From Actinomadura rudentiformis (GTDB lineage: Bacteria; Actinomycetota; Actinomycetes; Streptosporangiales; Streptosporangiaceae), in contig NZ_WBMT01000020.1 in assembly GCF_008923185.1 (NCBI RefSeq), forward strand, positions 186,001 to 250,000: DNA of 64,000 bases, written 5' to 3'. The position numbers and the translations under genes were made by a program. This document shows, in pieces, positions 24,065 to 35,207 of the stretch. The first letter of the stretch is position 1. The number at the start of each line of letters is the position of its first letter. The notes below the pieces were generated by a model, which saw nothing but the letters and a program-made list of their open reading frames with translations, was not told the origin of the DNA and searched no databases.

Positions 24065-24625
24065 GTGGATGACCCCGAATCACGGTTCACGAGGCTGTAT
24101 GACCAGAACTACCGGCGCGTTCTCGCGTACGCGCTCACCCATGCCGAGCCGCACACCGCCGAGGACATAGCGAGCGAGACGTTCCTGATCGCCTGGCGCA
24201 GGCTGGGCGACATCGGCGAGCCTCCGTTGCCATGGCTGCTCGGCGTCGCCCGCAACCTGCTGCACAAGCAGCGCAGTCACGGTCACAGGCGGCGCGTGCT
24301 CGCCGAACGGATCGCGGAGCTCACCGGTCCGGCCGACGTGGCCGCGTGGGACGTCGCCGAGCATGTCGTCGAACGCGAGACGGCCCTCGCCGCCGTGGCA
24401 GGCCTGTCCGAACGAGACCTCGAAGTGCTCTCCCTCGTCAACTGGCACGGCCTGGATCCACGGCAGGCGGCCAAGGTCGTGGGCTGTTCGAGCGCCGCGT
24501 TCTTCGTCCGCCTGCACCGCGCCCGCAAACGCCTCGCCAAGGCGCTGGAGAACGGCCCCGAGGCCGGTCCCGCCGCCGTTCAGCGCCCCGTATCCGCACC
24601 GGTCGCCAAGGAGGCGGCCCGATGA
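24065..24625 (+). CDS. ECF RNA polymerase sigma factor
   Basis: A 186-residue sigma-70 of the extracytoplasmic-function type. Sigma region 2 is visible in LYDQNYRRVLAYALTHAEP and the DIASETFLIAWRRL motif. Region 4 is ERDLEVLSLVNWHGLDPRQA followed by an HTH ending RARKRLAKAL. GTG 24065 follows GGAGGGCCTCC. The stop overlaps the ATG of the next gene (ATGA), a CU044_5270-type partner that is the usual neighbour of this sigma group and may control it. Confidence 0.88.
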   Translation: MDDPESRFTRLYDQNYRRVLAYALTHAEPHTAEDIASETFLIAWRRLGDIGEPPLPWLLGVARNLLHKQRSHGHRRRVLAERIAELTGPADVAAWDVAEHVVERETALAAVAGLSERDLEVLSLVNWHGLDPRQAAKVVGCSSAAFFVRLHRARKRLAKALENGPEAGPAAVQRPVSAPVAKEAAR

Positions 24626-25809
24626 ACCCCGGAGCGACCATGCCTCCCGCGACCGACCCCGACAAGACCTTCCAGGCCCTCCGCCCGGCAGCGCTGGACG
24701 ACGCCGCCGAGTACGCCTACCAGCGGCGCCGCGACGACGATCTCGCAACGGCCATGCGCGCCGACACGATCACGGGCACGCGGAACGACGTCGTGTCGAG
24801 CCGGGCGCGGCGGCGGCCGGTGCTGCTGATCGCGGGGGTCGCCGCCGCGGCCTGTGCAGCCGCCGGTGTCATCGTCGCGACCGACCACGGAGACCAGACC
24901 CAGACGACGACGCCGGGGCGGGAGCAGGCCGCGCCGTACAGCGACGCTCGCAGCGTGCTGCTCGCCACCGCCCAGGCGGCCGAGCGCGATCCGGGCAAGC
25001 CCTCCCGCTACTGGTACGACAGGCAGCGCACGACGATGCGCGTCGCGGGCTCGATCCCGCAGATCAAGCAGCTCAAGAAGAAAGGCGGCGGCCCGCGCGT
25101 CAACAGGAAGGCCAGGCTGAAGATCCCGTTCACCGCGTACATCTCGCACACCCAGGAGCACTGGCTCGCCCGCGACAAGGGCGATGTCACCCGGTCCGTC
25201 GTCGGCATCGACCGCAAGACCACCTTCGCGTCCCCCGCCGACGAGGCGAAGTGGCGGGCGATGGGCTCGCCCGAGCTCGAATCGTGGTCGGCCAAGCGGC
25301 ACGTCAACGACTACCGGGAGCCGATGCGGCTGACGATCGGCCAGCGGAACGTGACGTTCGCCGAGCTGTCGAGGCTGCCCACCGAGGCGGGCGCCCTGGC
25401 GGCTGAGCTGCGCCGCCGGTACAAGGCGGATGTCAACGACCCGAAGTACCCGCTCCAGGACAGCTTCACCCAGTATGTGTGGGCCACCGCGCAGGACCTG
25501 CTGGCGGGCCCGATCAAGCCGGGAACCCGCGCGGCCATGCTCAAGGTCCTGGCGGAGCAGCCGGGCCTGCGTCTCGTCGGCGAGGTCACCGACGAGAAGG
25601 GCCGCCGTGGCGTCTCGGTGGCGATGCCCGCAAGAGGGAAGCAGACTCACGTCAGCGGCGGCGACATCACCGAGTACCGGCTGATCGTCTCGCCGGAGAC
25701 CGGCCGGCTCCTGTCGTACGAGGCGCGCGGATCCGATGGGCAGCGCCCGTTCCTCACCATGACCTACGAGGCGATGGGCTGGGTGAACGCGCTCGGCGCC
25801 CGGCCCTGA
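24622..25809 (+). CDS. CU044_5270 family protein, putative sigma-factor partner
   Basis: A 395-residue membrane-anchored protein: a cytoplasmic segment of about 65 residues, one transmembrane helix (PVLLIAGVAAAACAAAGVIV), then a large external domain. The family is defined by its position next to ECF sigma genes. The short N-terminal part would contact the sigma factor and the outer domain would sense a signal. ATG 24622 overlaps the sigma stop by 4 nt. The longer frame from 24232 is an artefact of high GC. No zinc-binding anti-sigma motif is seen. Confidence 0.8.
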   Translation: MNPGATMPPATDPDKTFQALRPAALDDAAEYAYQRRRDDDLATAMRADTITGTRNDVVSSRARRRPVLLIAGVAAAACAAAGVIVATDHGDQTQTTTPGREQAAPYSDARSVLLATAQAAERDPGKPSRYWYDRQRTTMRVAGSIPQIKQLKKKGGGPRVNRKARLKIPFTAYISHTQEHWLARDKGDVTRSVVGIDRKTTFASPADEAKWRAMGSPELESWSAKRHVNDYREPMRLTIGQRNVTFAELSRLPTEAGALAAELRRRYKADVNDPKYPLQDSFTQYVWATAQDLLAGPIKPGTRAAMLKVLAEQPGLRLVGEVTDEKGRRGVSVAMPARGKQTHVSGGDITEYRLIVSPETGRLLSYEARGSDGQRPFLTMTYEAMGWVNALGARP

Positions 25810-25842
25810 CAGCCGCCGGGCCAATCGGGCCAGATTTGCCGA

Positions 25843-25888
25843 ACGACCGGTGCTCCTTGGGCGGATTCTGCCCATGAGCGCCGGTCGT
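25843..25888. promoter_or_regulatory. nested inverted repeat upstream of the carbamate kinase gene
   Basis: Outer arms ACGACCGGTGCTC (25843-25855) and GAGCGCCGGTCGT (25876-25888) pair at 12 of 13 positions. The 20-nt loop has its own GGGC/GCCC stem around GGATTCT. The right arm reaches the expected -35 region of the leaderless promoter with -10 TAGCGT at 25897-25902. No T-tract follows, so an operator is more likely than a terminator. Confidence 0.55.
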
Positions 25889-25896
25889 TTCGCGGA

Positions 25897-25902
25897 TAGC
25901 GT
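25897..25902 (+). promoter_or_regulatory. -10 box, leaderless carbamate kinase gene
   Basis: TAGCGT lies 6 nt before GTG 25909; there is no ribosome binding site. Confidence 0.45.
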
Positions 25903-25908
25903 CGGCCC

Positions 25909-26928
25909 GTGAACAGCCACACCGGGCCGCCGTTCGACGGCGAGCGGGCGGCCCAGCCGGCATCGTCCGGCGCGCGAGGACCGCTCGGCGGCGAGCGGGT
26001 CCTGATCGCGCTCGGCGGCAACGCGATGACCGCGCCGGACGGGAGCGCCACGCCGGCGGCGCAGGCGGCGGCGATCGCGGCCGCGATGGAGCATGTCGCC
26101 GATCTCGTCGCCGCGGGGGCCGAGGTCGCGCTGACGCACGGGAACGGCCCCCAGGTCGGCAATCTGCTGATCAAGAACCAGCTGGCCGCGCATGTGGTGC
26201 CGCCCGTGCCGCTGGACTGGTGCGGGGCGCAGACCCAGGCGACCATCGGCGTGCTGATCATGAACGCCCTGGAGCGGGCGCTGGCCGCGCGCGGGGTGTC
26301 CCGGCCCGTCGGCACGGTCGTCACCCGCACGCTGGTGGACGCCGCCGACCGCGGGTTCACCGATCCGGTCAAGCCGGTCGGCCGTTACTTCCCGGCGGCG
26401 GAGGCCGAGCGGTTCATGGCCATCGGCCAGTCGTGGAAGTCGTTCGGCGAACGCGGCTGGCGGCGGGTCGTGGCCTCACCCGATCCGCTGGAGATCCTGG
26501 ACGCGGCGGCGGCCGAGGCGCTGCTGGCGGCGGGCCACATCGTGGTGGCGGCCGGAGGCGGGGGAGTGCCGGTCGTCCGGGAGAACGGGGCGTTCGCCGG
26601 CGTCGAGGCCGTCGTCGACAAGGACCTGGCGGCCCAGCTGCTCGCCCGGCGGCTGGGCGCCCGCACCCTGGTCATCGCCACCGACGTCGAGCACGTGATG
26701 GTGGGGTTCGGCACGCCGCGCGCCCGCCCGCTCCACCGGACGACCGTCGCCGAACTGCGCACCCTGGCCGCCGCGGGACATTTCGCCGGTGGCAGCATGG
26801 GGCCGAAGGTGGAGGCGTTGCTGCGCTTCATCGACGGCGGCGGGCGGCGCGCGGCGATCACCTCGCTCGACCGGATCACCGAGGCGGTCGAGGGCAAGGC
26901 CGGGACGACCATCGAACGCGAGGAGTGA
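25909..26928 (+). CDS. arcC: carbamate kinase
   Basis: A 339-residue amino-acid-kinase-fold enzyme that makes ATP and carbamate from carbamoyl phosphate and ADP, or the reverse. It shows LIALGGNAMTAPDG, THGNGPQVGNLLIKNQLA, the AAGGGGVPV loop and VDKDLAAQLLA, and ends with GGSMGPKVEALLRFI. The N-terminal 28 residues before the first strand are extra compared with the family. The ring-opening amidohydrolase follows 6 nt downstream. No ArcA, ArcB or carbamoyltransferase is adjacent, so it is unlikely to belong to arginine deimination. Confidence 0.92.
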   Translation: MNSHTGPPFDGERAAQPASSGARGPLGGERVLIALGGNAMTAPDGSATPAAQAAAIAAAMEHVADLVAAGAEVALTHGNGPQVGNLLIKNQLAAHVVPPVPLDWCGAQTQATIGVLIMNALERALAARGVSRPVGTVVTRTLVDAADRGFTDPVKPVGRYFPAAEAERFMAIGQSWKSFGERGWRRVVASPDPLEILDAAAAEALLAAGHIVVAAGGGGVPVVRENGAFAGVEAVVDKDLAAQLLARRLGARTLVIATDVEHVMVGFGTPRARPLHRTTVAELRTLAAAGHFAGGSMGPKVEALLRFIDGGGRRAAITSLDRITEAVEGKAGTTIEREE

Positions 26929-26934
26929 CACGAC

Positions 26935-28053
26935 GTGCCCGATCCGATCGAAGTCCGCAAGATCCCCATCGAGAGCGTGACCGACGCCGCCGGACTGGCC
27001 CGCCTCATCGACGACGGCGTCATCGAGGCGGACCGGGTGCTCGCGGTGGTGGGCAAGACCGAGGGCAACGGCGGCGTGAACGACTACACCCGCATCCTGG
27101 CCGACCGGGCGTTCCGCGAGGTGCTGCTCGCCAAGGGCACCCGGACCGAGGACGAGGTGCGCGGCATCCCGCTGGTGTGGTCGGGCGGCACGGACGGCGT
27201 TCTCAGCCCGCACGCGACGGTCTTCGCCACGGTCGACCCGGCGTCCTTGTCCGGCACCGTGCCCGCCTCCGACGAGCCGCGGCTGTCGGTCGGCGTCGCG
27301 ATGAGCGAGATCATCCTGCCCGAGGACATCGGCCGGCCCGCGATGGTGGACAAGGTCGCCGCGGGCGTCCGCGAGGCCATGAAGATCGCCGGGATCGACG
27401 ACCCGGCCGACGTGCACTACGTCCAGACCAAGACCCCGCTGCTGACCCTCGACACGATCAACGACGCCAAGCGCCGCGGTCACGGCGTCGTCACCGAGGA
27501 CACGCTCAAGTCGATGGACATCTCCAACTCGACCACCGCGCTCGGCATCGCCGTGGCGCTCGGCGAGATCGAGCAGCCCACCGCCGAGCAGATCCACCGT
27601 GACCTGTCGCTCTACTCGTCGGTGGCGTCCTGCTCGTCCGGCGTGGAGCTGGACCGGGCGCAGATCGTGGTCGTCGGCAACGTGCGCGGCATCGGAGGCC
27701 GCTACCGCGCCGGGCACGGTGTGATGAAGGACGCACTCGACGCCGACGGCATCTGGGAGGCCATCCGGTCGTCCGGCCTCGACCTGCCCGACCGGCCGCG
27801 CACCGCCGATCTCGGCGACCGGCTCGTGAACGTCTTCATCAAGTGCGAGGCCGACCCGAGCGGCTCGGTCCGGGGCCGCCGCAACATCATGCTCGACGAC
27901 TCCGACGTGCACTGGCACCGCCAGATCAAGGCGTGCGTCGGCGGCGTCGCGGCCTCGGTCACGGGCGATCCCGCGGTGTTCGTGTCGGTGGCCGCCGTGC
28001 ATCAGGGCCCATCCGGCGGCGGAACGGTCGCCGCCATCGCCGACCTGGGATGA
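26935..28053 (+). CDS. ring-opening amidohydrolase (barbiturase/cyanuric acid hydrolase family)
   Basis: A 372-residue enzyme of the small AtzD/barbiturase fold, built of three similar domains. Each domain provides a Lys-Ser pair: K41 (GKTEGNGGVNDY) with S83 (WSGGTDGVLSPH), K166 (QTKTPLL) with S234/S235 (SSGVELD), and K303 (FIKCEADPSG) with S360 (HQGPSGGG). It opens a cyclic imide: barbiturate to ureidomalonate, or cyanurate to carboxybiuret. The two activities cannot be separated by eye. GTG 26935 follows GAGGAG by 9 nt. It is coupled to carbamate kinase and lies in the same region as cytosine deaminase and a MatB-like ligase, which favours barbiturase. Confidence 0.9.
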   Translation: MPDPIEVRKIPIESVTDAAGLARLIDDGVIEADRVLAVVGKTEGNGGVNDYTRILADRAFREVLLAKGTRTEDEVRGIPLVWSGGTDGVLSPHATVFATVDPASLSGTVPASDEPRLSVGVAMSEIILPEDIGRPAMVDKVAAGVREAMKIAGIDDPADVHYVQTKTPLLTLDTINDAKRRGHGVVTEDTLKSMDISNSTTALGIAVALGEIEQPTAEQIHRDLSLYSSVASCSSGVELDRAQIVVVGNVRGIGGRYRAGHGVMKDALDADGIWEAIRSSGLDLPDRPRTADLGDRLVNVFIKCEADPSGSVRGRRNIMLDDSDVHWHRQIKACVGGVAASVTGDPAVFVSVAAVHQGPSGGGTVAAIADLG

Positions 28054-28109
28054 CACTCCAGATATCGGAGAGTACTGACGTAAGCACCCTGTGCGGTCGC
28101 GGGAGGCTA

Positions 28110-28115
28110 TAGCCT
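28110..28115 (+). promoter_or_regulatory. -10 box, leaderless SseB-like gene
   Basis: TAGCCT 7 nt before GTG 28123. Confidence 0.5.
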
Positions 28116-28122
28116 CTCTGCC

Positions 28123-28830
28123 GTGCCCGGTAAGACCATTCCCGAACCTCAGTTCCCCGCGGACGACGGCGGCGCCGATCCGCGGCTGGCCGAGGCGCTC
28201 GCCGGATACGCGGCCGGGCGAGTCGGCGAGCACGCGGTGCTCCAGGAGTTGCACGACGCGCGCCTGCTCGTGCCCGTCGTCGCCGTGCTCACCGAGGAGG
28301 AGGCGGTCCCCCCAGGCGGGCTCCGCCGCGAGAAGTCCAGCGACATGGCCTTGCCGACGCTCGTCGGTGAGGACGGGCGGCGCGGCGTGCTCGGCTTCAC
28401 CTCCGTGGAGACCCTGCAGGCCTGGCGGCCAGATGCCCGCCCGGTCGCGGTGCACACCCGGCAGGCCTGCCTGGCCGCGCTCGACGAGGGCGCCCACGCG
28501 CTCGTGGTCGACGTCGCCGGGCCGGTGCCGTTCGCCGTCGACGGGCTCCGCCTGCACCTGCTGGCCGAGGGCGACCCGGTCCCGCCGCCGCACGAGGACC
28601 CCGAGGTGCTCGCCGTGATCGAGGCCGCGTTCGGCTCCGACCCGAGCGTGAGCGGCGTGAAGGTCACCAGGGGCGGCGCCGCCGAGCTGGCGATCCGCTT
28701 CGCCGTCGTGGCCGGCCACGACGAGCGGGTGACCGTCCAGCGTGTCTCCGACCGCCTCGCCGAGCTCCTGCGCGGCCGCATCGTCGGCGGCGTCGAGCTC
28801 ACCGTGGTGCGCGGCGGCCCGGCCCGCTAG
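28123..28830 (+). CDS. SseB N-terminal-domain protein
   Basis: A 235-residue cytoplasmic protein. The first 130 residues match the SseB N-terminal fold: the HDARLLVPVVAVLTEEEAV strand, a KSSDMALPTLVGEDGR turn and LGFTSVETLQAW. The rest is an alpha/beta tail. Function in actinobacteria is unknown. Its stop TAG is inside the first copy of a 16-bp repeat. Confidence 0.75.
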   Translation: MPGKTIPEPQFPADDGGADPRLAEALAGYAAGRVGEHAVLQELHDARLLVPVVAVLTEEEAVPPGGLRREKSSDMALPTLVGEDGRRGVLGFTSVETLQAWRPDARPVAVHTRQACLAALDEGAHALVVDVAGPVPFAVDGLRLHLLAEGDPVPPPHEDPEVLAVIEAAFGSDPSVSGVKVTRGGAAELAIRFAVVAGHDERVTVQRVSDRLAELLRGRIVGGVELTVVRGGPAR

Positions 28831-28873
28831 GGCCGCTCCCCGCCAGGGCCGCTCCCCGCTAGGGTCGCTGCCT
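28826..28873. repeat. 16-bp tandem repeat, three copies, at a gene junction
   Basis: GCTAGGGCCGCTCCCC (28826-28841), GCCAGGGCCGCTCCCC (28842-28857) and a diverged GCTAGGGTCGCTGCCT (28858-28873). Copy 1 holds the stop codon of the SseB-like gene. In copy 3 the same position has become TAGGGT, the -10 box of the next gene. Confidence 0.88.
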
Positions 28874-29464
28874 GTGGAGGCACCCCCCGCGGTCTGGTCG
28901 TTCCGGGCCGACTGGACCGAGCCGCTGCGGGCGAGGCCCGTGCCGGCCGTCCTCACCTGCGTCGCCGTGCTCACCCTGCTGGCCTGGCGCATCGGCGCGG
29001 AGCCCGTGCTGCCCGCGTTCCTCTACCTCGGGGCAGCCGGGACGGCGCTCGCGTTCGTGGACGTGGCGATCAAACGGCTGCCCGATCCGCTCACGCTGCC
29101 CTCATACGGCATCGGAGCGGTGCTGCTGGGGGGCGCCGCGCCGTTCACCGAGGACGGCGGCGGGCATTTCCTGCACGCGCTGTTCGGGCTCGCGGCACTC
29201 TGGGCGCTGTTCGCGGTCCAGTGGTTGCTGATGCCGAGCGCGATCGGCCTGGGCGACGTGAAGCTCGCCGGGGTGCTCGGGCTGTATCTCGGCTGGCTCG
29301 GCCTGGACGGCTGGCTTCTCGGCGTCGCCGCCACCTTCGTGATCGGCGGGCTCGTCGCGGCCGGGCTGCTGGTCGCACGCCGCGCCGGGCGGAGATCCGA
29401 GCTGCCGTACGGGCCGTTCCTGCTGGCCGGAGCCCTCCTCGCCGTCCTCGTGCACGCCGGATAA
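28874..29464 (+). CDS. A24 family (prepilin-type) peptidase
   Basis: A 196-residue polytopic membrane aspartic protease. The two catalytic aspartates lie in FVDVAIKRLPDPLTLPSY and IGLGDVKLAG (the GxGD motif). It would cleave prepilin-like leader peptides, but no pilin or secretion genes are nearby. GTG 28874 is taken as start because TAGGGT (28860-28865) lies 8 nt upstream and the longer frame overlaps the SseB-like gene without homology. No N-methyltransferase domain is present, as in short archaeal and actinobacterial forms. Confidence 0.85.
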   Translation: MEAPPAVWSFRADWTEPLRARPVPAVLTCVAVLTLLAWRIGAEPVLPAFLYLGAAGTALAFVDVAIKRLPDPLTLPSYGIGAVLLGGAAPFTEDGGGHFLHALFGLAALWALFAVQWLLMPSAIGLGDVKLAGVLGLYLGWLGLDGWLLGVAATFVIGGLVAAGLLVARRAGRRSELPYGPFLLAGALLAVLVHAG

Positions 29465-29476
29465 ATCGTTGGCCAG

Positions 29477-30289
29477 ATGCGGCCACCGGCGGGCATGCTG
29501 AGGATCATGCTCGATGACGCGCAGGTGGAGGCATTCATCCGGGACGGCTTCGTGCGGCTGGACGGAGCGGTCCCGCGGGATCTCGTGGCGGAGTGCCGCG
29601 AGATCCTCTGGCGGGACACCGGCGCCGATCCGAACGACCGCTCCACCTGGACCGAGCCCGTCGTGCGGCTCGGCCACTACGCGCAAGAGCCCTTCCGGCG
29701 GGCCGCAAACACACCGCGCCTGCACGCCGCGTTCGACACGCTGGTAGGGGAGGGCCGCTGGCAACCGCAGGGCGGTCTCGGGACCTTCCCTGTCCGTTTT
29801 CCCAGCGACGACGAGCCCGGCGACGACGGCTGGCACGTCGAGGCCAGCTTCCCCGGTGACGACGTCCACAACATCATGAGCTGGCGGACGAACCTCTTCT
29901 CCAGGGGGCGGGCACTGCTGATGCTCTTCCTCTTCTCCGACGTGGGCAAGGACGACGCCCCGACGCGGATCCGCGTCGGCTCGCACCTGGACGTGCCGCC
30001 GATCCTCGAACCGGCGGGAGAGGAGGGCCTCACCTTCATGGAGCTGGCGGGGCAGGCCGTGCCCGCCAGCGAGCACCGGCCCGTCACCTACGCGACGGGC
30101 CAGGCCGGTGACGTCTATCTCTGCCACCCGTTCATCGTCCACGCGGCCCAGCCGCATCACGGCACCGAGCCGCGGTTCATGGCACAGCCGCCGCTCCTCC
30201 CGGCGGCCGACCGGCGGCTCGACCTGGAGCGCAGCGACGGCGCCTCTTCACCGGTCGAGGTGGCGGTCAGGCGAGGTCTCGGGCGGTGA
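29477..30289 (+). CDS. phytanoyl-CoA dioxygenase (PhyH) family protein
   Basis: About 270 residues of a Fe(II)/2-oxoglutarate oxygenase. LDDAQVEAFIRDGFVRLDGA is the family N-terminus. The facial triad is GWHVEASF (H120, E122) plus a distal His in CHPFIVHAAQPHHGTEPRF, where the Arg binds 2-oxoglutarate. Substrate unknown. Starts at 29477, 29495 or 29507 are possible, and ribosome binding sites are poor for all. The A24 peptidase gene ends 12 nt upstream. Confidence 0.78.
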   Translation: MRPPAGMLRIMLDDAQVEAFIRDGFVRLDGAVPRDLVAECREILWRDTGADPNDRSTWTEPVVRLGHYAQEPFRRAANTPRLHAAFDTLVGEGRWQPQGGLGTFPVRFPSDDEPGDDGWHVEASFPGDDVHNIMSWRTNLFSRGRALLMLFLFSDVGKDDAPTRIRVGSHLDVPPILEPAGEEGLTFMELAGQAVPASEHRPVTYATGQAGDVYLCHPFIVHAAQPHHGTEPRFMAQPPLLPAADRRLDLERSDGASSPVEVAVRRGLGR

Positions 30290-30349
30290 CCCCGCCCGGG
30301 TGGTGACCGCCGTACGCTGAGAATCCGTCGCCATCCGGAGGAACCGCCC

Positions 30350-33334
<2,985 letters not shown>

Positions 33335-33370
33335 GCCCTGGACGCGTCCGCCGGGGTCGCACACGCCCTT

Positions 33371-33376
33371 TACCCT
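33371..33376 (+). promoter_or_regulatory. -10 box, leaderless GNAT gene
   Basis: TACCCT 7 nt before ATG 33384. Confidence 0.5.
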
Positions 33377-33383
33377 CTGGGGC

Positions 33384-33866
33384 ATGGAGCTGGTGGCCTG
33401 TGCGTATGACGATCCGATGGCGGTGAAGCTGATCGCCGAGGTGCAGCAGGAGTACGTGCTGCGCTATGGCAGCGAGGACGAGACGCCGACGGATCCCGCC
33501 GAATTCAGGGCACCGCCGGGGCACTTCGTTCTCGGCGTGCTGGACGGTGATCCGGTGGCCTGCGGCGGGTGGCGTTCCCATGACTCCGGCGAGCCCGGCT
33601 TCTGGGACGGCGACGCCGAGATCAAGCGGATGTACGTGGCGGCGCGGGCGCGCGGGCGGGGATTCGCGCGGCTCCTGCTGGCGGAGCTCGAACGGTCGGC
33701 GGCCGCTGCGGGCCGTCGCCGGACGGTCCTGGAGACCGGCACCAGACAGCCCGAGGCGATCGCCCTGTACGTGTCGTCCGGCTACGTCGAGATCCCCAAG
33801 TTCGGGTACTACCGGGACTCCCCGGCCAGCCGGTGCTACGGCAAGGAGTTGTCAGGGCGCGTGTAG
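33384..33866 (+). CDS. GNAT family N-acetyltransferase
   Basis: A 160-residue acetyltransferase. The acetyl-CoA-binding loop is VAARARGRGFARLLLAELER, followed by LETGTRQPEAIALYVSSGYV, the typical beta4-alpha4-beta6 pattern. The target is unknown. ATG 33384 is preceded by a leaderless -10 box; the longer frame overlaps glyS and is discarded. Confidence 0.87.
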   Translation: MELVACAYDDPMAVKLIAEVQQEYVLRYGSEDETPTDPAEFRAPPGHFVLGVLDGDPVACGGWRSHDSGEPGFWDGDAEIKRMYVAARARGRGFARLLLAELERSAAAAGRRRTVLETGTRQPEAIALYVSSGYVEIPKFGYYRDSPASRCYGKELSGRV

Positions 33867-34012
33867 CGGTGCTTGACGCCGGACGGGAAGTACTCGGGGT
33901 CGGCGAACGGGCGCAGATGGATCAGCGGGCGGCGGAGGCGGAGGTCGCGGCCCGGCTCCCGAAGTAGTTCTCAACAACTGGACACCGAAACCGGTCACCT
34001 GCGCCGAGTCAC

Positions 34013-34018
34013 TAGGAT
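34013..34018 (+). promoter_or_regulatory. -10 box of the aro operon (leaderless aroC)
   Basis: TAGGAT 7 nt before ATG 34026. No ribosome binding site is visible. Confidence 0.5.
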
Positions 34019-34025
34019 CGACGGC

Positions 34026-35207
34026 ATGCTGCGCTGGTTGACCGCGGGGGAGTCCCATGGCCCGGCCCTCACCGCGATCGTGGAGGGCCTTCCGGCCGGC
34101 GTGCGCGTGACCTCAGGCGATATCGCCGAGGCGCTGCGCCGCCGCCGACTCGGGCATGGGCGGGGTGCCCGCATGAAGTTCGAGCAGGACAAGGTCACGA
34201 TCCTGGGCGGGGTCCGGCACGGGCTCACCCAGGGCGGGCCGGTCGCGATCGAGGTCGGCAACACCGAATGGCCCAAGTGGGAAACGGTGATGTCGGCCGA
34301 CCCGGTCGACCCCGACCTCCTGGCGGCGCAGGCGCGGAACGCCCCGCTCTCGCAGCCGCGGCCCGGACACGCCGACCTGGTCGGGATGCAGAAGTACGGC
34401 TTCGACGACGCCCGGCCGATCTTGGAAAGGGCGAGCGCGCGGGAGACCGCGGCGCGGGTGGCGCTGGGCGAGGTCGCCAAGGCGTTCCTGCGGCAGGCGG
34501 TCGGCACCGAGGTGCTCAGCCACGTGGTGTCGCTCGGCGAGGTGGCCGTGCCCGAGGGCGCCGGCCTGCCCGCCCCAGAGGATCTGGCGGCGGTGGACGA
34601 GAGTCCGGTGCGCTGCTTCGACGCCGGGACGTCGGCCGAGATGGTCGCGCACATCGACGAGCTCAAGCGGGCGGGCGACACCCTCGGCGGCGTCGTGGAG
34701 GTGCTCGCGTACGGGCTGCCGCCGGGCCTGGGCAGCCATGTGCACTGGGACCGGCGCCTGGACTCGCGGCTCGCCGGGGTCCTCATGGGCATCCAGGCGA
34801 TCAAGGGCGTCGAGGTCGGCGACGGCTTCACGACGGCGCGCCGGCCCGGGTCGCTCGCCCATGACGAGATCGACATGACCCCCGAGGGCATCCGCCGCCG
34901 GACCAACCGTGCGGGCGGCGTCGAGGGCGGCATGACCACGGGCGACGTGCTGCGCGTCCGGGCGGCGATGAAGCCGATCTCCACCGTGCCGCGGCGCCTG
35001 GACACCATCGACGTCAAGACCGGTGAGCCCGCCAAGGCCATCAACCAGCGCAGCGACGTGACCGCGGTGCCCGCCGCCGGGGTCGTGGCCGAGTCGATGG
35101 TGGCGCTCGTGCTGGCCGACGCCGTGCTGGAGAAGTTCGGCGGCGACTCGGTCGAGGAGACCGCCCGCAACGTGCAGGGTTACCTGTCCTCCCTGGAAAT
35201 CAAATGA
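34026..35207 (+). CDS. aroC: chorismate synthase
   Basis: A 393-residue enzyme that converts 5-enolpyruvylshikimate 3-phosphate to chorismate using reduced FMN. Signatures are TAGESHGPALTAIVEG, GRGARMKFEQDKVTILGGVR, SQPRPGHADLVGMQKYG, RASARETAARVALG and GVEGGMTTGDVLRVRAAMKP. It is the first gene of aroC-aroK-aroB-aroQ. ATG 34026 is at the conserved N-terminus. The stop lies in the first copy of a 17-bp duplication. Confidence 0.97.
   Translation: MLRWLTAGESHGPALTAIVEGLPAGVRVTSGDIAEALRRRRLGHGRGARMKFEQDKVTILGGVRHGLTQGGPVAIEVGNTEWPKWETVMSADPVDPDLLAAQARNAPLSQPRPGHADLVGMQKYGFDDARPILERASARETAARVALGEVAKAFLRQAVGTEVLSHVVSLGEVAVPEGAGLPAPEDLAAVDESPVRCFDAGTSAEMVAHIDELKRAGDTLGGVVEVLAYGLPPGLGSHVHWDRRLDSRLAGVLMGIQAIKGVEVGDGFTTARRPGSLAHDEIDMTPEGIRRRTNRAGGVEGGMTTGDVLRVRAAMKPISTVPRRLDTIDVKTGEPAKAINQRSDVTAVPAAGVVAESMVALVLADAVLEKFGGDSVEETARNVQGYLSSLEIK

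Noticed and set aside
26476..28992. Minus-strand frame of 838 codons opposite carbamate kinase, the amidohydrolase and the SseB-like gene
   Set aside because: Antisense to genes with intact catalytic motifs; no recognisable domain.
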